64,000 nucleotides of DNA, from NCBI GenBank assembly GCA_936440205.1, contig OW387149.1, forward strand, positions 4,236,114 through 4,300,113, in the 5' to 3' direction. Below are positions 1 to 10,313 of the stretch, one piece after another (the stretch's first letter is position 1; each line of letters opens with the position of its first letter). The DNA comes from Lepidonotus clava. Lineage: Eukaryota; Annelida; Polychaeta; Phyllodocida; Polynoidae. Position numbers and translations under genes: made by a program. The notes beneath the pieces are model-generated. The model saw only the letters and a program-made list of their open reading frames with translations. It was not told the origin of the DNA and did no database searches.

Positions 1-571
1 CTTGTCCGGTCAAGCAGCAGAAAGAAGCATGCTCCGGGCGGACTGAGCACTGACCACTACATCACGTACAAAAACTGACCCCGGCTATTTTTACAGTCCG
101 TCAAGGTGTCAAACACACATCCTGGTTGGATTTTACAACTAGATCTGAAATCAGGCGGCTTGGAATTAAAGTAAAAAGGACGAAGATGATTCTTTACGGC
201 GCCTTGGCAACTCGCAACGAAATGGCATAGCACATAGACGGCACAGAATTGTATTATTCCTGAAAAGAAATGGGCTTGTCCATTAATTTCTGTCTGAAAT
301 ATGTTTCTTTGATGATTTAGCTGATGTTTGGATGTTTCTTAATTTACTTGCTTGGATGTTTCTTGTATGTGTTAGATGTATACAATTTCGCAATTTCAAA
401 AGTAAGAATAAGATGTTATCAAGACCGGTTACTAACTATTATAAACATGTATTCTTTAGCAATTTTGGGAAAGAAAATGTCAATGCAACTGCTTTCTAAA
501 ATGATCAATTTATCATCAATTTGGTCAAGGATCCTTGATGCACAAGATCTTTAGGCCCCCACCCCAACCAC
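1..571. other. Unassigned non-coding stretch
   Basis: No gene, RNA gene or repeat is recognised here. Short AT-rich open frames are present, but none has a recognisable domain or coding-like composition. Confidence 0.4.
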
Positions 572-806
572 AATGGGCCTGGAGCACTAAATTTGACATA
601 GCGACACAGCCATTTCTTAAAATCGACATGTGACACAGGGCCTTAACGATGCGACAGACAGCTTGAAAACCTTAGTGACATGCAACATGGACATTTCTTT
701 AAATCGATATATGACATTGAGGAAAATAAGCGACAGAAATATTTGACATTGCCATTTTTTTTGAAAATTTGACATGCAACATTGGACCCCCCCCTTCCCC
801 ATCCAG
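572..806 (+). repeat. Dispersed GACA-rich repeat, copy 1
   Basis: A segment of about 230 bp matches 48442-48667 along its whole length. Both start ATGGG(C/A)CTGGA and both end in a C-run. Inside, variants of CGACATGCGACA, CCATTTCTTAAAAT and TTTGACATGC recur every 20-50 bp, so the element is itself built from short degenerate repeats. No terminal inverted repeat and no coding capacity are seen. The class is unknown. Confidence 0.6.
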
Positions 807-860
807 AGCCCCCCCCCAACCCTACAACCACCCCCACCCAACCCCCACTCATCCCCCTAA
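783..860. repeat. C-rich low-complexity tract
   Basis: C-runs of 4-8 bases are separated by A, T or TT. The tract follows directly on the end of the GACA-rich repeat, so it may be an expanded tail of that element. Confidence 0.7.
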
Positions 861-1019
861 TAACATAAATCTTCACTTTTATTAGTGCTGGTCCTCAGAG
901 ACCATCAAAGCGCAATAAGAGCATCCGACAGGTACCAGCAGTTCGATCCTTCCCGGCGTTCCTTGCGCCACGCGGAGTAATTGTCTGAGACGGTGCTGTG
1001 GGAAACTGCACTTGACCTG

Positions 1020-1052
1020 CTGGGCGTTCTATTTATAGAACAGCCTGCCCAG
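1020..1052. repeat. Short hairpin with two stems
   Basis: GTTCTAT and ATAGAAC pair across two T bases. CTGGGC and GCCCAG pair outside them. The central TTCTATTTATAG is TATA-like, but there is no other promoter evidence. Confidence 0.45.
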
Positions 1053-1133
1053 CCCGAGAGGCACTCTGCATAGACACTCTGCCACTTCGACCACCTCGCT
1101 ACAAGAGGTAGTCCTTCCACAACTAAAGCCTGT

Positions 1134-1358
1134 ATTCCACATACAGATTTTCATGCTGCCGATTTTGCATCTGGCTTCATTCTTCTGATCTTTGCATTCG
1201 GATGGTTTTCTCTGAGATTATGACATGAAACCCAACATCCTACATACCATTGGAAAGATAACTGTAAGACCTTTCTAATGATGTATAACTAGTCTGTATT
1301 TAACCTTTATCCCCACAGCCGATTGGAAGCAAAATCGGCATGTGAAATATAGGCTTTA
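1134..1358. mobile_element. FB-B foldback element
   Basis: The left end reads TAA-AGCCTGTATTCCACAT. The right end is its inverse, ending GGAAATATAGGCT-like sequence and then TTA. The middle carries the family core, TACATACCATTGGAAAG and its partner CTTTCTAATGATGTA. No open frame is present. The structure is that of a MITE with long, imperfectly pairing arms. A TAA-type target site fits a PIF/Harbinger-like origin, but that is inferred from the flanks alone. Confidence 0.7.
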
Positions 1359-1508
1359 GATACCTCTTGCATAAAAATTTTCCTGCCGATTTTGTATTGG
1401 TGGCTGATATCGCATTTTCAGTGACCAATATCGTACCAAAAGTATTGGCTGCCAGTATAGAATGAGTCAATATCGCCAGACCGCACTTTTTGTGGAATCC
1501 TGCCTTAA
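1359..1508. mobile_element. Possible FB-B-related fragment
   Basis: The stretch holds CTGCCGATTTTGTATTGG and ends GTGGAATCCTGCCTTAA, which resembles an FB-B right end. No matching left end is seen, so it is either truncated or a diverged relative abutting the preceding element. Confidence 0.35.
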
Positions 1509-1744
1509 GTAGCCAATTGTGGTAGACCTTTAACAACTTAACGTCAATTAATGACTGATGACACATATATCATCTATAGCTAAGTGATATCGTATGGGTA
1601 AAGTTTTGTATAGGATAACCGCATCTATCATCTGATTTTCCGTAAGAAAATGATAATGTACATCCTATGGGCGTATCGTTAAGGCTCCGTCAAACCCCTC
1701 TGAAAGGCAGATAGGTAACGTGTAGGCTGTACCCGAATAGGCCT

Positions 1745-1960
1745 ATAGGCCATATTCCACATACCGATTTCGATGGGGCCTATTTTGCATCTGGCTGATT
1801 TTCACTGAGAATATGACCTGAAACCATACACCCTATATATCATTTGAAAGAGAATTGTAAGACCTTTCTAATGGTATATGACATGTTAATATTAAAACTT
1901 TATTCCCACTGCTGATTGTTGAAATCGGTAGCAAAATCGGCATGTGGAATATAGCTTTAA
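1745..1960. mobile_element. FB-B foldback element
   Basis: The left end is AGGCCATATTCCACATACCG and the right end is CGGCATGTGGAATATAGCTTTAA. The core, ATCATTTGAAAGAGAATTGT then CTTTCTAATGGTATA, matches the copy at 1134-1358. It is non-coding. Confidence 0.7.
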
Positions 1961-2038
1961 GCCTAATCTAGGCTAGGGAGAATGATACATAGGCCTCTAG
2001 GCGAGGCAGACGGAGATTTATCGTTAAGGGTTGATCTT

Positions 2039-2098
2039 GGGAATACGCACCGCTGGGTGGGAATACGCACCGCTGAACGGGAATATGCACTCCTGAAT
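2039..2098 (+). repeat. 20-bp tandem repeat, three copies
   Basis: The unit is close to GGGAATACGCACCGCTGNNN. Two copies are nearly identical and the third has diverged. The same AATACGCACCGCT string occurs in the right half of the P6 element at 25069-25080, so this may be a fragment of it. Confidence 0.7.
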
Positions 2099-2595
2099 GC
2101 AGATAGGGAGGTATATATGTGTGTGTGACGGGCAGATAGGAAAGCCTTGCTGAATCTGGGGAATTGAGCAGAATGATAAGTGGGTCTAGTTTAGGTTCAA
2201 TCGTTCTGATGTATTTTCATTGTGACCATATATACCCACAGGCTGATTTTTATTCAGGAAAAGTCGGATTACTAGTTGGTGGTAATATATTGGTCGGCTG
2301 GTGACAAATACTTATTGAGATGGTTTGATAGTCTAGCTCTGATTCTAGTTGAATGTGCCATAACCCAATCAGAAGATCGGAATATCATTCAATTGTAAAT
2401 GAGTATGGTTTGATAAGGAAAAAAACATGTTGCAATTGGTACCTATCAATACACAGCAACTCATTGAAGACGGTCTTATGTTGCCCCAATGCAATAGTTA
2501 TTTATATTCAATCTTGCATTTTTTTTCTGCAAAGAATCTGCAAAGAATGATTATATCTGTCAAACAGTGAAAAGTGGAATATAGTCATTATTGAA
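2099..2595. other. Unassigned non-coding stretch
   Basis: This stretch is AT-rich, with no recognised gene or repeat. Confidence 0.35.
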
Positions 2596-2813
2596 CAGTG
2601 TCCGAAATTAAGGGTGCACCCTGCACCCGAGGTGCATGATTCTGAGGCAGGGTGCATGATTTTCAAAGGTGTGCACCCGGATGGTGCATGATTTTATCAA
2701 CCTTTTACATAGCTTTTTAGAGTAATGTGCACACAGAAATGCTTCAGGGTGCATACTTTTAGAACCTATGCACCCGGCGGGTGCATGAAATAAAATCTTA
2801 ATTTCGGACACTG
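2596..2813. mobile_element. hAT-like MITE with 17-bp perfect inverted ends
   Basis: The ends CAGTGTCCGAAATTAAG and CTTAATTTCGGACACTG are perfect inverse complements. The interior (218 bp in all) repeats GGGTGCATGATTTT and GTGCACCC in both orientations, so it should fold on itself. Ends starting CAGTG suggest hAT, but an exact 8-bp flanking duplication is not clear (TTATTGAA against TTGAAAAA). It is non-coding. Confidence 0.7.
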
Positions 2814-2922
2814 TTGAAAAAAAAAACATGTTTATTGATTCTAACAGCGCGAGGTGCTGTATCATCCAATGATAAGGCGTATCAGGCTTAGCACTCTCGT
2901 CTTCCACCCTCTCTTCCCAACA

Positions 2923-2970
2923 CCTCCCCCCCCCCCCCCACAACAACCCCCCCCCCCCCCCGCCAGCAGC
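2923..2970. repeat. C-rich tract
   Basis: Long C-runs are interrupted by ACAACAA and CGCCAGCAG. The exact length of such runs is unreliable in assemblies. Confidence 0.7.
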
Positions 2971-3033
2971 CCCCACTCTCACACACAAACTCCCCACAAG
3001 GACGTACAAAGCATTGATTGGTCAATTCATTCT

Positions 3034-3043
3034 GTCACGTGAC
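3034..3043. promoter_or_regulatory. Palindromic E-box GTCACGTGAC
   Basis: This is a perfect palindrome of the USF/TFEB type. Other perfect copies in the window are at 10952-10961 and 39658-39667. An inverted CCAAT (GATTGG) lies about 15 bp upstream. Function is inferred only from the motif. Confidence 0.3.
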
Positions 3044-3178
3044 CCCAGAGCAGCTCATGAATTCCAATTAGAGGCTGAGAGCTGCTCAGTCTCAACGCAG
3101 AGACAACTCTCCAAGTACATCCACAGTCCCTGGTGGGAAGGGTTATAATTGCCTTGGTTGTGAGTGGAGAAGGTGGGA

Positions 3179-3318
3179 GGGGGTCCTGGGATATGGGGGG
3201 AGAGTGATAGGGTCCTGAGATATGGGGTCCTGAGATATGGGGGGAAAGTGATGGGTTCTGGGGTATATGGGTAGAGTGATGTAGTCCTGAAATATGGGGG
3301 AAGAGTGATGAGTCATGG
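3179..3318 (+). repeat. Degenerate tandem repeat of about 36 bp
   Basis: The unit is close to GGGTCCTGAGATATGGGG followed by AGAGTGAT, with about four copies including a half unit. On the other strand it keeps a 180-codon frame open (3027-3569). I regard that frame as a by-product of the repeat, not a gene. Confidence 0.65.
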
Positions 3319-3720
3319 ATGGCGGAGAGTGTAGAGCATGTTGTCGGCTGTATGTCGGAGGCCGAATGAAGACGGAGTGTAGGATAATGTGCAGGTGATG
3401 TAAAAGTAACTAGGCGTCTGTAAGGCCATGAAATATAGATGTCCCTATAGCTGGGTCCAATGACAAAAGGGTCGGGTGGATACGGCCAGGTAGCCAGGGG
3501 GACATGACTTATAGATGGAAGAGCCCAAACTACGCCTGGTTTACCAGCACACAGTTTACAATTCTGCACTCCTTCTCATGTGTTTGTCCATCAATTATGA
3601 AACTTTATGAATACTTGAATACTCCTTACTAGTTTGTTTTGCGATCTATTCATGTATTAAATATTGCATATAATTGTCTAAGAGCATATCTAAAAAGAAA
3701 AGTCCTTACCCCCACAGAAT

Positions 3721-3878
3721 AGGGGCGGATCCAGGGGGGAGGGTCCAGGGGGTCCTGACCCCTCCCCCCCTTTTGGTGGACCCCTAAACTACAAAAAGAG
3801 GGAGAAATGCCGTGCGCGTGAATGTAACTTAGCCTTTATCCTGACGCCTCCCTTTCAAAAATCCTGTATCGGCCTCTG
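3721..3878 (+). mobile_element. H-family hAT-like MITE
   Basis: The left end is AGGGGCGGATCCAGGGGG and the right end is a decayed ATCCTGTATCGGCCTCTG. The body has C-runs, then CCCCTAAACTACAAAAAGAG, CGTGCGCGTGAATG and AACTTAGCCTTTATCCTGAC. The same order occurs at 40279-40456, 51236-51498 and 51989-52153. Non-autonomous hAT elements commonly begin CAGGGGCGGATCC. No clear 8-bp target duplication was found. Confidence 0.65.
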
Positions 3879-4400
3879 CAGAGACAGCCTTCTTTATCAG
3901 GCCTGAGTTGACACTGGTAGATGATGCCACCCACCCAAAGGTGCAGGCCAATTTTCCTCTGTCATGAGCAGTGGGGGCTAGATGTTCATACCCTTTTTCT
4001 CCAGAGTTTCCTTCGGCTTTTGGTAGAGTTCCATCTGGGATGTCTATGTGGGTGTACATAGTATTGGTTATTCAATACTATGTTCTAATAGAGTTCTTCG
4101 TCTATTTTAAACTAAAAGAAGTAGCATACACATTAGAATAGCAATGATAATAACTACCGGGTAAATCAGAAAGCACGTTTATTGAGCAGATTAGAATTTT
4201 GTTTGGTGGCTGCAGACTTTTGAATTCTTCTGACATAAAAGCAAGTATAGTGATTGGAAAGACATTTTGTCTATATGCTTCGTCCCTGTTTAAAGTGCTT
4301 TTTAATTGTATGCGTATATAACGCTTATAATTATGTACATTCCACTACTGAAAGCCCTCAAAGCACTCAGTATGAACAGCAAGTAGGGGCCGGAATTGGG
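3879..4400. other. Unassigned non-coding stretch
   Basis: Nothing is recognised. No gene-like frame or repeat end was seen. Confidence 0.35.
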
Positions 4401-4530
4401 CTGAAAGCTCCTCATTGATTGGTTGATCCTAGGTCGCGGAGAAAGCCCTTTATTGATTGGTCAATCTCATCCAATGGGAGGAGGTGTCTCAGAGGCGGCA
4501 GGGCGTGCCGCTGGTCTGGTAAAAAAACAC
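4401..4530. promoter_or_regulatory. Cluster of CCAAT motifs
   Basis: Three inverted or direct CCAAT boxes lie within about 80 bp (TGATTGGTTGATCC, TGATTGGTCAATC, CATCCAATGGGA), followed by a GC-richer GGCGGCAGGGCGTGCC. It adjoins the R4 repeat cluster. It may be a promoter-like part of the same repeat. Confidence 0.3.
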
Positions 4531-4619
4531 CCCTCCTCCAAGAAATGAAATACTAGATTATTCCAGTTTGACAAATGATCTAAAAAAGACTACGGTGGTA
4601 CCACTGCACCAACACTCCT

Positions 4620-5540
4620 GTTACGCTTACACTGGTTCTTCGGTCTCCCGCTAGGGGGAACTCAGCCAGATAGACCACCAGGTTCAGCCGCTGAGTTTGT
4701 CAGATTTTGACAAACTCGAAGTCACGTGCCACTCCTCGACTAATCAGAAGGCCAGAAAAATGGGCTGAATCTGCAGCCCTTTCCAATGTCTAGAGGAGCG
4801 GATCAGGAGTGGTGCCACAGACCCCAGAGAATGTTAATATAAGCTGCAGGAACAATAGAATTGTTCCAGCCATCTGATTGGTCAAGAAGCTGCATGTGAC
4901 GTCATGTAAGCCAAAATTTGACAAACCGAGCAGTGGCTGTCTGTGATATCATATATCTGTATATATGTCCCCTACGCTGGTTTCCTCATCACTCGCTAGG
5001 GAAACACGGCTCAAAAGACCACAGGCACAGCCTAATATTTCCAGTCATCTGATTGGTCAAGAAGCTGTATGTGACGTCACATAAGACAAAACTTGACGAA
5101 CTGAGCAGTGGCTGTATATGATGTCATATATATATGTCCTCTATGCTGGTTCCCTTGTCACTTACTAGGGAGAAACGGCTCAAAAGACCAGCCTAATTTT
5201 TCCAGCCATCTGATTGGTCAAGAAGCTGCATGTGACGTCATGTAAGCCAAAATTTGACGAACTGAGCAGTGGCCTGTACCCGAGGTCATATCTTTGCATA
5301 TGTCGGGGGAACCAGCCAAATGCTGAATTCCTGGTCTCTCCACTAGGGGGCTCGACTTGATAGACGACAGGTACAGCCTAATTCTTCCATCCATCTGATT
5401 GGTCGAGAAGTGGCACGTGACTTCGAGTTACCCAAATTTGACGCCGGTGGGCTGTACCTGCAGCTTATAACATACAGTGTAGCGGAGCGGAGCGTTAGTT
5501 GATGCCGTTGGGACCAGCGTAACTCAGCATAATCTCAAAC
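4620..5540 (+). repeat. R4 repeat cluster with CTCF-like, CCAAT and CRE motifs
   Basis: About four units of 160-185 bp stand in tandem after one divergent first unit. Each has a (C/T)(C/G)CTAGGG string, then CAGGTACAGCCTAAT, then GATTGGTCAAGAAGCTG and TGACGTCA or its decayed form. A single copy of the same repeat lies at 18755-18985. The first unit (4620-4800) and the single copy carry the CCAAT/CRE module inverted. No coding frame is present. The class of element is not known. Confidence 0.6.
4876..5425 (+). promoter_or_regulatory. Four CCAAT-CRE modules with fixed 21-bp spacing
   Basis: GATTGG starts at 4876, 5051, 5212 and 5397. The CRE octamer starts at 4897, 5072, 5233 and 5418. It is TGACGTCA in the first three and TGACTTCG in the last. 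The start-to-start spacing is 21 bp in every case, two helical turns, although the units have diverged elsewhere. NF-Y and CREB/ATF would be the expected binders. No transcript start is visible nearby. Confidence 0.4.
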
Positions 5541-6649
5541 CAGAGACCAAAAGTAACCAGCGGATCCAGTGAGAAATGTCTTGGAACCTTTTTCCCATGG
5601 CCATCACGTTCTTAACATTAACAAGAAACCTTTTTACCTCATCCAGCCATTGTTTTTTTTTCTACTAGGCTATCCAGTCGCCAACGCCTATCTGTGTTCT
5701 TCGATAATTATTAAAGGCTCGATGATTAATTGACCATTTTAATAGATATGGATTTCTATTATTCTTTTAATTGTTCTTAAAGTGGACCGATGTTTTGCCT
5801 TTAATTGAATATCAGATTCCATTAAGATTAGCTTGGTAAGAAGTCATTGATCTCATTGCAATAGAACTAATATCCATTGACCGTCCTGTTCAGCCATTGC
5901 TCTTCAAGTTTACCTGTCAAATAGAACAGAAATCCTAAAAAGAACTGATAGAACCAATACCAAAACTTCTCGAAGTGCCTGGATTTCAAGCTTGGCTCTT
6001 AGAGCTTATCCAATAACACATTTTATTCCTATGTGGCCACTTCATCGGAAATGAGTTACCGAGGTCGTATTTCAGAAACAGGATATGCTCCTTTTTTACA
6101 TTTCTAATGCATAGATGTACTTTGGGAATTAAACCAAGATGTAATAGTTTTTCCTCATGAACACAATCTGTGCGCCCACTCAGTACCAGAAGAAGTGTTA
6201 ACTTTGGACAAAATGGGAGTAATTTGTTGGCTAGACTAACAATGCAAGAGGGTCATGTTGCTTCTGGGTTTTTTTTCTGTCCTTTCAAGCTTTAAAATGA
6301 TATCAATGCATGACGCCTTGTAATGGGATAAACGTATCGGATATTAGGAACAAAAATGAAGTAGAATATATAACTTAATATCAAATATACAGGAAATGTG
6401 AAATATCAAACAGTACTATGACTCCATAAATTCATTTCACTACTGTAATATTGAAGTATTCTTGGGTCCAAAACCCACCAGTGTGATTTGCATCCAACCG
6501 GGCTTGTTTTAGAGTGATCTCCCATAATTATGTGTTTTAACAATTCAATTGATCTGTTTCGCCACAAAAATTGACTGATTTAAATTTTAAAGGAAATTCT
6601 ACTAAGAAACATCCTATTAATGCTGATTCAGGCCAGGAGGTATGGTGTT
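5541..6649. other. Unassigned non-coding stretch
   Basis: AT-rich sequence of about 1.1 kb. No gene, tandem repeat or inverted-repeat element was recognised. Confidence 0.35.
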
Positions 6650-6856
6650 TTAAAGCCACATTCTCGTCCATGAGATGGACATCATTTGATACGTTGTAAC
6701 TCCCTTAGCGTGGCGTCAAATTTGTGACGTGACTTATGACGTAACTGGATTACGTTCTAACATCACAAAACACGTCGTCAGCTGTGGTTTCATTATCACT
6801 GCCATAACGATGGTCTATGTAAGCTTAGCAACACAAGGATGAGAACGTGGCTTTAA
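6650..6856. mobile_element. FB-D foldback element, copy 1
   Basis: The ends TTAAAGCCACATTCTCGTCC and its inverse (GGATGAGAACGTGGCTTTAA) bound 207 bp. TTAA is present at both outer edges (6650-6653 and 6853-6856). The same ends recur at 61507-61712. The interior holds two TGACGT-type motifs and no open frame. The target site is TTAA or the TAA inside it. TTAA would suggest piggyBac, TAA would suggest Harbinger. Confidence 0.7.
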
Positions 6857-7025
6857 GACACAGCAAGTAGCAGTATGTTTATTGACTGTCCTACAAAGAG
6901 TTGGCTATGTATCTAGACTGTTAACCGTCGGATTAAGTGTCCAGTGGTGAGGTCCATCAGTCCGAGTCACAGACACACTCCGAGTTGTCTCTCGCGAGTT
7001 ACTCAATGTGTTGGTTGCTAATAAA

Positions 7026-7056
7026 GCCTGCTGATAGACCCCCCTGCTCAGCAGGC
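7026..7056. repeat. Hairpin with a 9-bp stem
   Basis: GCCTGCTGA pairs with TCAGCAGGC across 13 bases. No T-run follows and its role is unknown. Confidence 0.5.
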
Positions 7057-7130
7057 GCTCCCTGATTGGCTGATCTAATCACGACAATGATACTAATCAG
7101 GAGCAGCTCGTGGCGCTATTAATAGTCAGC

Positions 7131-8270
7131 GAGCACCGTCTGCGAGAAGGCGCTAACCATGACATGTAGTGTTAGGTAACATTCGGTGAAGCCAAACTCA
7201 ATGTAATATTAGGTATAGGGTGACATTCAGTGAAACCTAACTCATTGTATCATAGATTATGAATTGGCATTGGGTAAAATAGTTAGCGAGGACCGTCCCG
7301 AGAAGGCACTAACCATGTCGCAAAGTGCTAGGAAACATTCGGTCAAGCCAAACTCACTGTTATAATAGTAAGGTATAGGGTGACATTCAGTGAAACCTAA
7401 CTCGTTGCATCATAGAGTATAAAGTGGTGTTAGGTAAAATAGTTAATGGGGACAGTCTGCAAAAAGCTGCTTACCATGACTGGAGGTGTTGGGTAACATT
7501 CAGTGAAACCAAACTAGCTGTAACATAGAGTGTGGGATGACTATAAATGAAAGAAGACTCAATGTATCAGAGTTTAGGGTGACATTAGGTTAAACTGTCA
7601 AAGGGCACCGTCTGCAGGACACTACTCACCATGGGGTGATGTGTTAGGTGACACTAGATGAAACCAAACTTGTAGTAATATAGGGTGAGGGTGACATTAG
7701 ATGAAACCAAGATCATTGTATCATAGAGTGTAGAGTGACATTAGGGGAAATGGTTGATGAGGACTGGCTGTGGGGAACGGCTCAACATGACACAAGGTGT
7801 TGGGTGACATTCAGTGAAACCTAACTCATTCTAACATTGAGTGTAGGGTTACATAAGGCGAAACTTCATTCATTGTAATATAGAGTGTAAGGTGACATAA
7901 GGTGATACCTCACTCAGAGGGAGTAGGGTGTCATTAGGGAAACCAAACTTATTGTAACAGACTGTGTAGAATCATATAAAGTGAAACTTTATTCACTGTA
8001 ACAGAAGGTGTAGGGTGACATAAAGGGAAATTTCACTAGTTGTAACATTGAGTGTAGGGTGACATTGGATGAAATCATACTAAAGTGTAGGCTCACATTA
8101 GGTGAAATCTCACTCACTATAACATAGGTTTAGGGTGACATAATATGAAACCTCACTTTACTGTACCAGAGAGTTATGGTAAAAATGTGTGAAAACTAAT
8201 TCGCTAAAACACAAGGTGGAGGGTCACATTACAAGAAATCTCACTCACCATAGGACAGTGATAGGGTTAG
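7131..8270 (+). repeat. Minisatellite: 52-bp monomer in 157-bp higher-order units
   Basis: The monomer is close to GTGTAGGGTGACATTAGGTG plus AAACC(A/T)(A/C)ACTCATTGTAACATAGA. In the first part, every third monomer carries a special variant starting GAG(C/G)ACCGTCTGCGAG and ending CTAACCATGAC. These variants start at 7131, 7288, 7448, 7602 and 7759, giving a period of 154-160 bp. From about 7800 the order fades into plain monomers. A small outlier of the same monomer lies at 13352-13516. Confidence 0.8.
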
Positions 8271-8394
8271 AATTCATCTTCAACAAGATACAAACCTGAC
8301 AGCTCATACACCTTCACATTACACTGCTATGCCTTGCAAAGACAGGAGTAATTAAGTTAGGTCACACAAAATGACGACCATGTGGTGTAAAACT

Positions 8395-8488
8395 AGCTGA
8401 AAAGCATCACCTTGTGCAGTCTGGAAGGAACCCTGAAGGTTTGGCTGGACGTTAAACTACACCAACAAACAAACAGGCAAACTCACAA
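8395..8488 (-). repeat. Dispersed TTTAACGTC repeat, fragment
   Basis: Read on the minus strand, it gives GTAGTTTAACGTCCAGCC, then AACCTTCAGGGTTCC and AGACTGCACAAG. This is the same order as the start of the longer copy at 58738-59100. Confidence 0.6.
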
Positions 8489-8610
8489 AATGAAGCAAAG
8501 TAATATATGCCACAACATAATTATTGTGAGGCTATATAGTGAGGCTATGAGTGGTATTCCAAGGACGCGAGGCTCGATATGGGGATGCAGCAGTATAGTT
8601 CAGCTCTCCT

Positions 8611-8626
8611 CTACTAGGGGGCAGCA
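8611..8626 (+). promoter_or_regulatory. CTCF-like motif
   Basis: CTACTAGGGGGCAGCA differs at one base from the common CTCF core (CCACYAGGGGGCAGYA). CTCF is present across bilaterian animals, but binding here is only inferred. Confidence 0.35.
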
Positions 8627-8716
8627 GGCACAGAACCTTGCGTCCCCTAGTGAGTAATTTACAAACTAAATGTCCATCGGTTGAGACCAAGATATTTAAA
8701 CTTAACCAACATTTAT

Positions 8717-8906
8717 CGGGGGCGGATTTAGAGGGGGGTGCCTGAGACCCCCCAGCCCCCCCCCCGCCACCCCCAATTTTTGCCAAAATTTGGAATTTTA
8801 AAATATAAAATTCTATACCATGGATGGGGCGCCTCAAATGTGTACAACCTCCCCCCCCCCCTTTGTTTTCCCCTCTTCTTCTTTTAAATCTCTGGATCTG
8901 TCCCTG
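8717..8906 (+). mobile_element. H-family hAT-like MITE, diverged
   Basis: The left end is CGGGGGCGGATTTAGAGG and the right end is TCTCTGGATCTGTCCCTG. Two C-rich tracts lie inside. The ends match the H family with several changes. The interior is AT-rich and differs from the other copies, so it may be a separate subfamily. Confidence 0.55.
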
Positions 8907-9685
8907 TTTATTATTATCAGTGGGTTTCCTTGAGATTAGCAGATGACAATTTCAGAGCCTTTCATAAGATTATCGTAATACCTTGTGTTTCTGAATATTG
9001 TGAGTTTTTCCTGAGCATTACTATTTCTCGGATCGTTGATGTAACGTTCTGAGTTAGACTAGTTTATCTGTTGCCCTAACTTCAAAGGTTTAGGATAGTA
9101 TCTGTTCTTTTGGTTTTATAATGTGGGCTTAGTACGAGGATCTAGGCCTTAGTCTCTCACCAAAGAATGACCTCACTTACTGATATGAGTATCTAAGGAT
9201 ATGTCTATGTCATGCCTAAAGTTGGTAATTATTCAAATCTGCATATAGAAGGATTTTGATGTTGTGGTTTACATACGTTAAAATTAAATTTTGTAAAATG
9301 TACATAATTATAGACATTCTAATATTTCTACTCTGAAAAGCATGAACCTTCTTAAGTAGTGCAAAGAATGAATTCAGAGCATAAATTATTCCCACTATAT
9401 TCCAAATAAAACATCATAGTCAATAGTGTACAGAAAGGGTTATCAAACCTATCCAAAGAATGTTCGACTTTATTCCTTATAACAAAGAGGAATCTCGAGA
9501 GTGTTTTTTCCCATTGCAAATCAGTTCACCTACGTATCAAATCAAAGTAACATCCAACATTCAGGAATATTGATCCTTCTATTGTCATTCGATACTCTAT
9601 ACAAAGTCCTAGGCCAGACCCATGGTACTGATAAGATAAGGATATATACCGACCCACGTGTAGCACGTAGGCCTCCAGGACATTT
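8907..9685. other. Unassigned non-coding stretch
   Basis: AT-rich with nothing recognised. The last 40 bp run into the tandem array. Confidence 0.35.
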
Positions 9686-10313
9686 ATAAACACTGCAGGA
9701 TTAGCATTAGTTAGTTGTGAAACTCCTGGAGGATACATCTCAGTTTTTTGGTGGATTAATTTAAGTGAATTTAGCGGATTTTTGGTGGACTTTGGGTGGA
9801 TTTTGGCGGATGTGGTGGATTATCATATCCCATAACGGTCTCCAGTCATAAACACTGTAGGATTAACACAACTCAGTGCTGAACACCCTGGAGGATACAT
9901 CTCAGACTTTTTGGTGGATTAATTTTTGTGAATTTGGTGGATTTTTGTTAGACTTTTGGTGAAATTTTGGTGGATTATACTATCTTGTGACGGACTCCAG
10001 TCATAAACACTGTAGCACTAACGCTACCCTGTACTAAACCCCTGGACGATAGACGTCAGGCCTTCTGGTGGACTTTAAGTGGATTTAAAGGATTTTGGTG
10101 GATGATTTTTGGTGGATTTTCTGTGGAGTTTTGGTGAATATTTTGTGGATTATCCTATCCCATGACGGTCTCCAGTCATGAATACTGGACTTTACAGGAA
10201 TAACGCCACCCTATGCTGAACCCCTATGTGGATAGACTTCCAGCTTTTTGGTGGATTTAAGGGATTTTGGTGGATTTTTTGTGGATTAATCTCCCCCGAT
10301 GACGGTCTCCCAG
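9686..10313 (+). repeat. Tandem repeat of about 163 bp, nearly four copies
   Basis: Units start at about 9686, 9847, 10012 and 10177 with (C)ATAAACACTG. Each then has CCTGGAGGATACATCTCAG, a run of TTTTTGGTGGATT sub-repeats and finally CATGACGGTCTCCAGTCAT. The last unit stops at GACGGTCTCCCAG (10301-10313), directly at the start of the GC-rich candidate exon. Confidence 0.8.

Noticed and set aside
3027-3569. Open frame of 180 codons on the minus strand
   Set aside because: Its length comes from the 36-bp tandem repeat and GC-rich simple sequence. The residues are Pro/Ser/His-rich with no domain.
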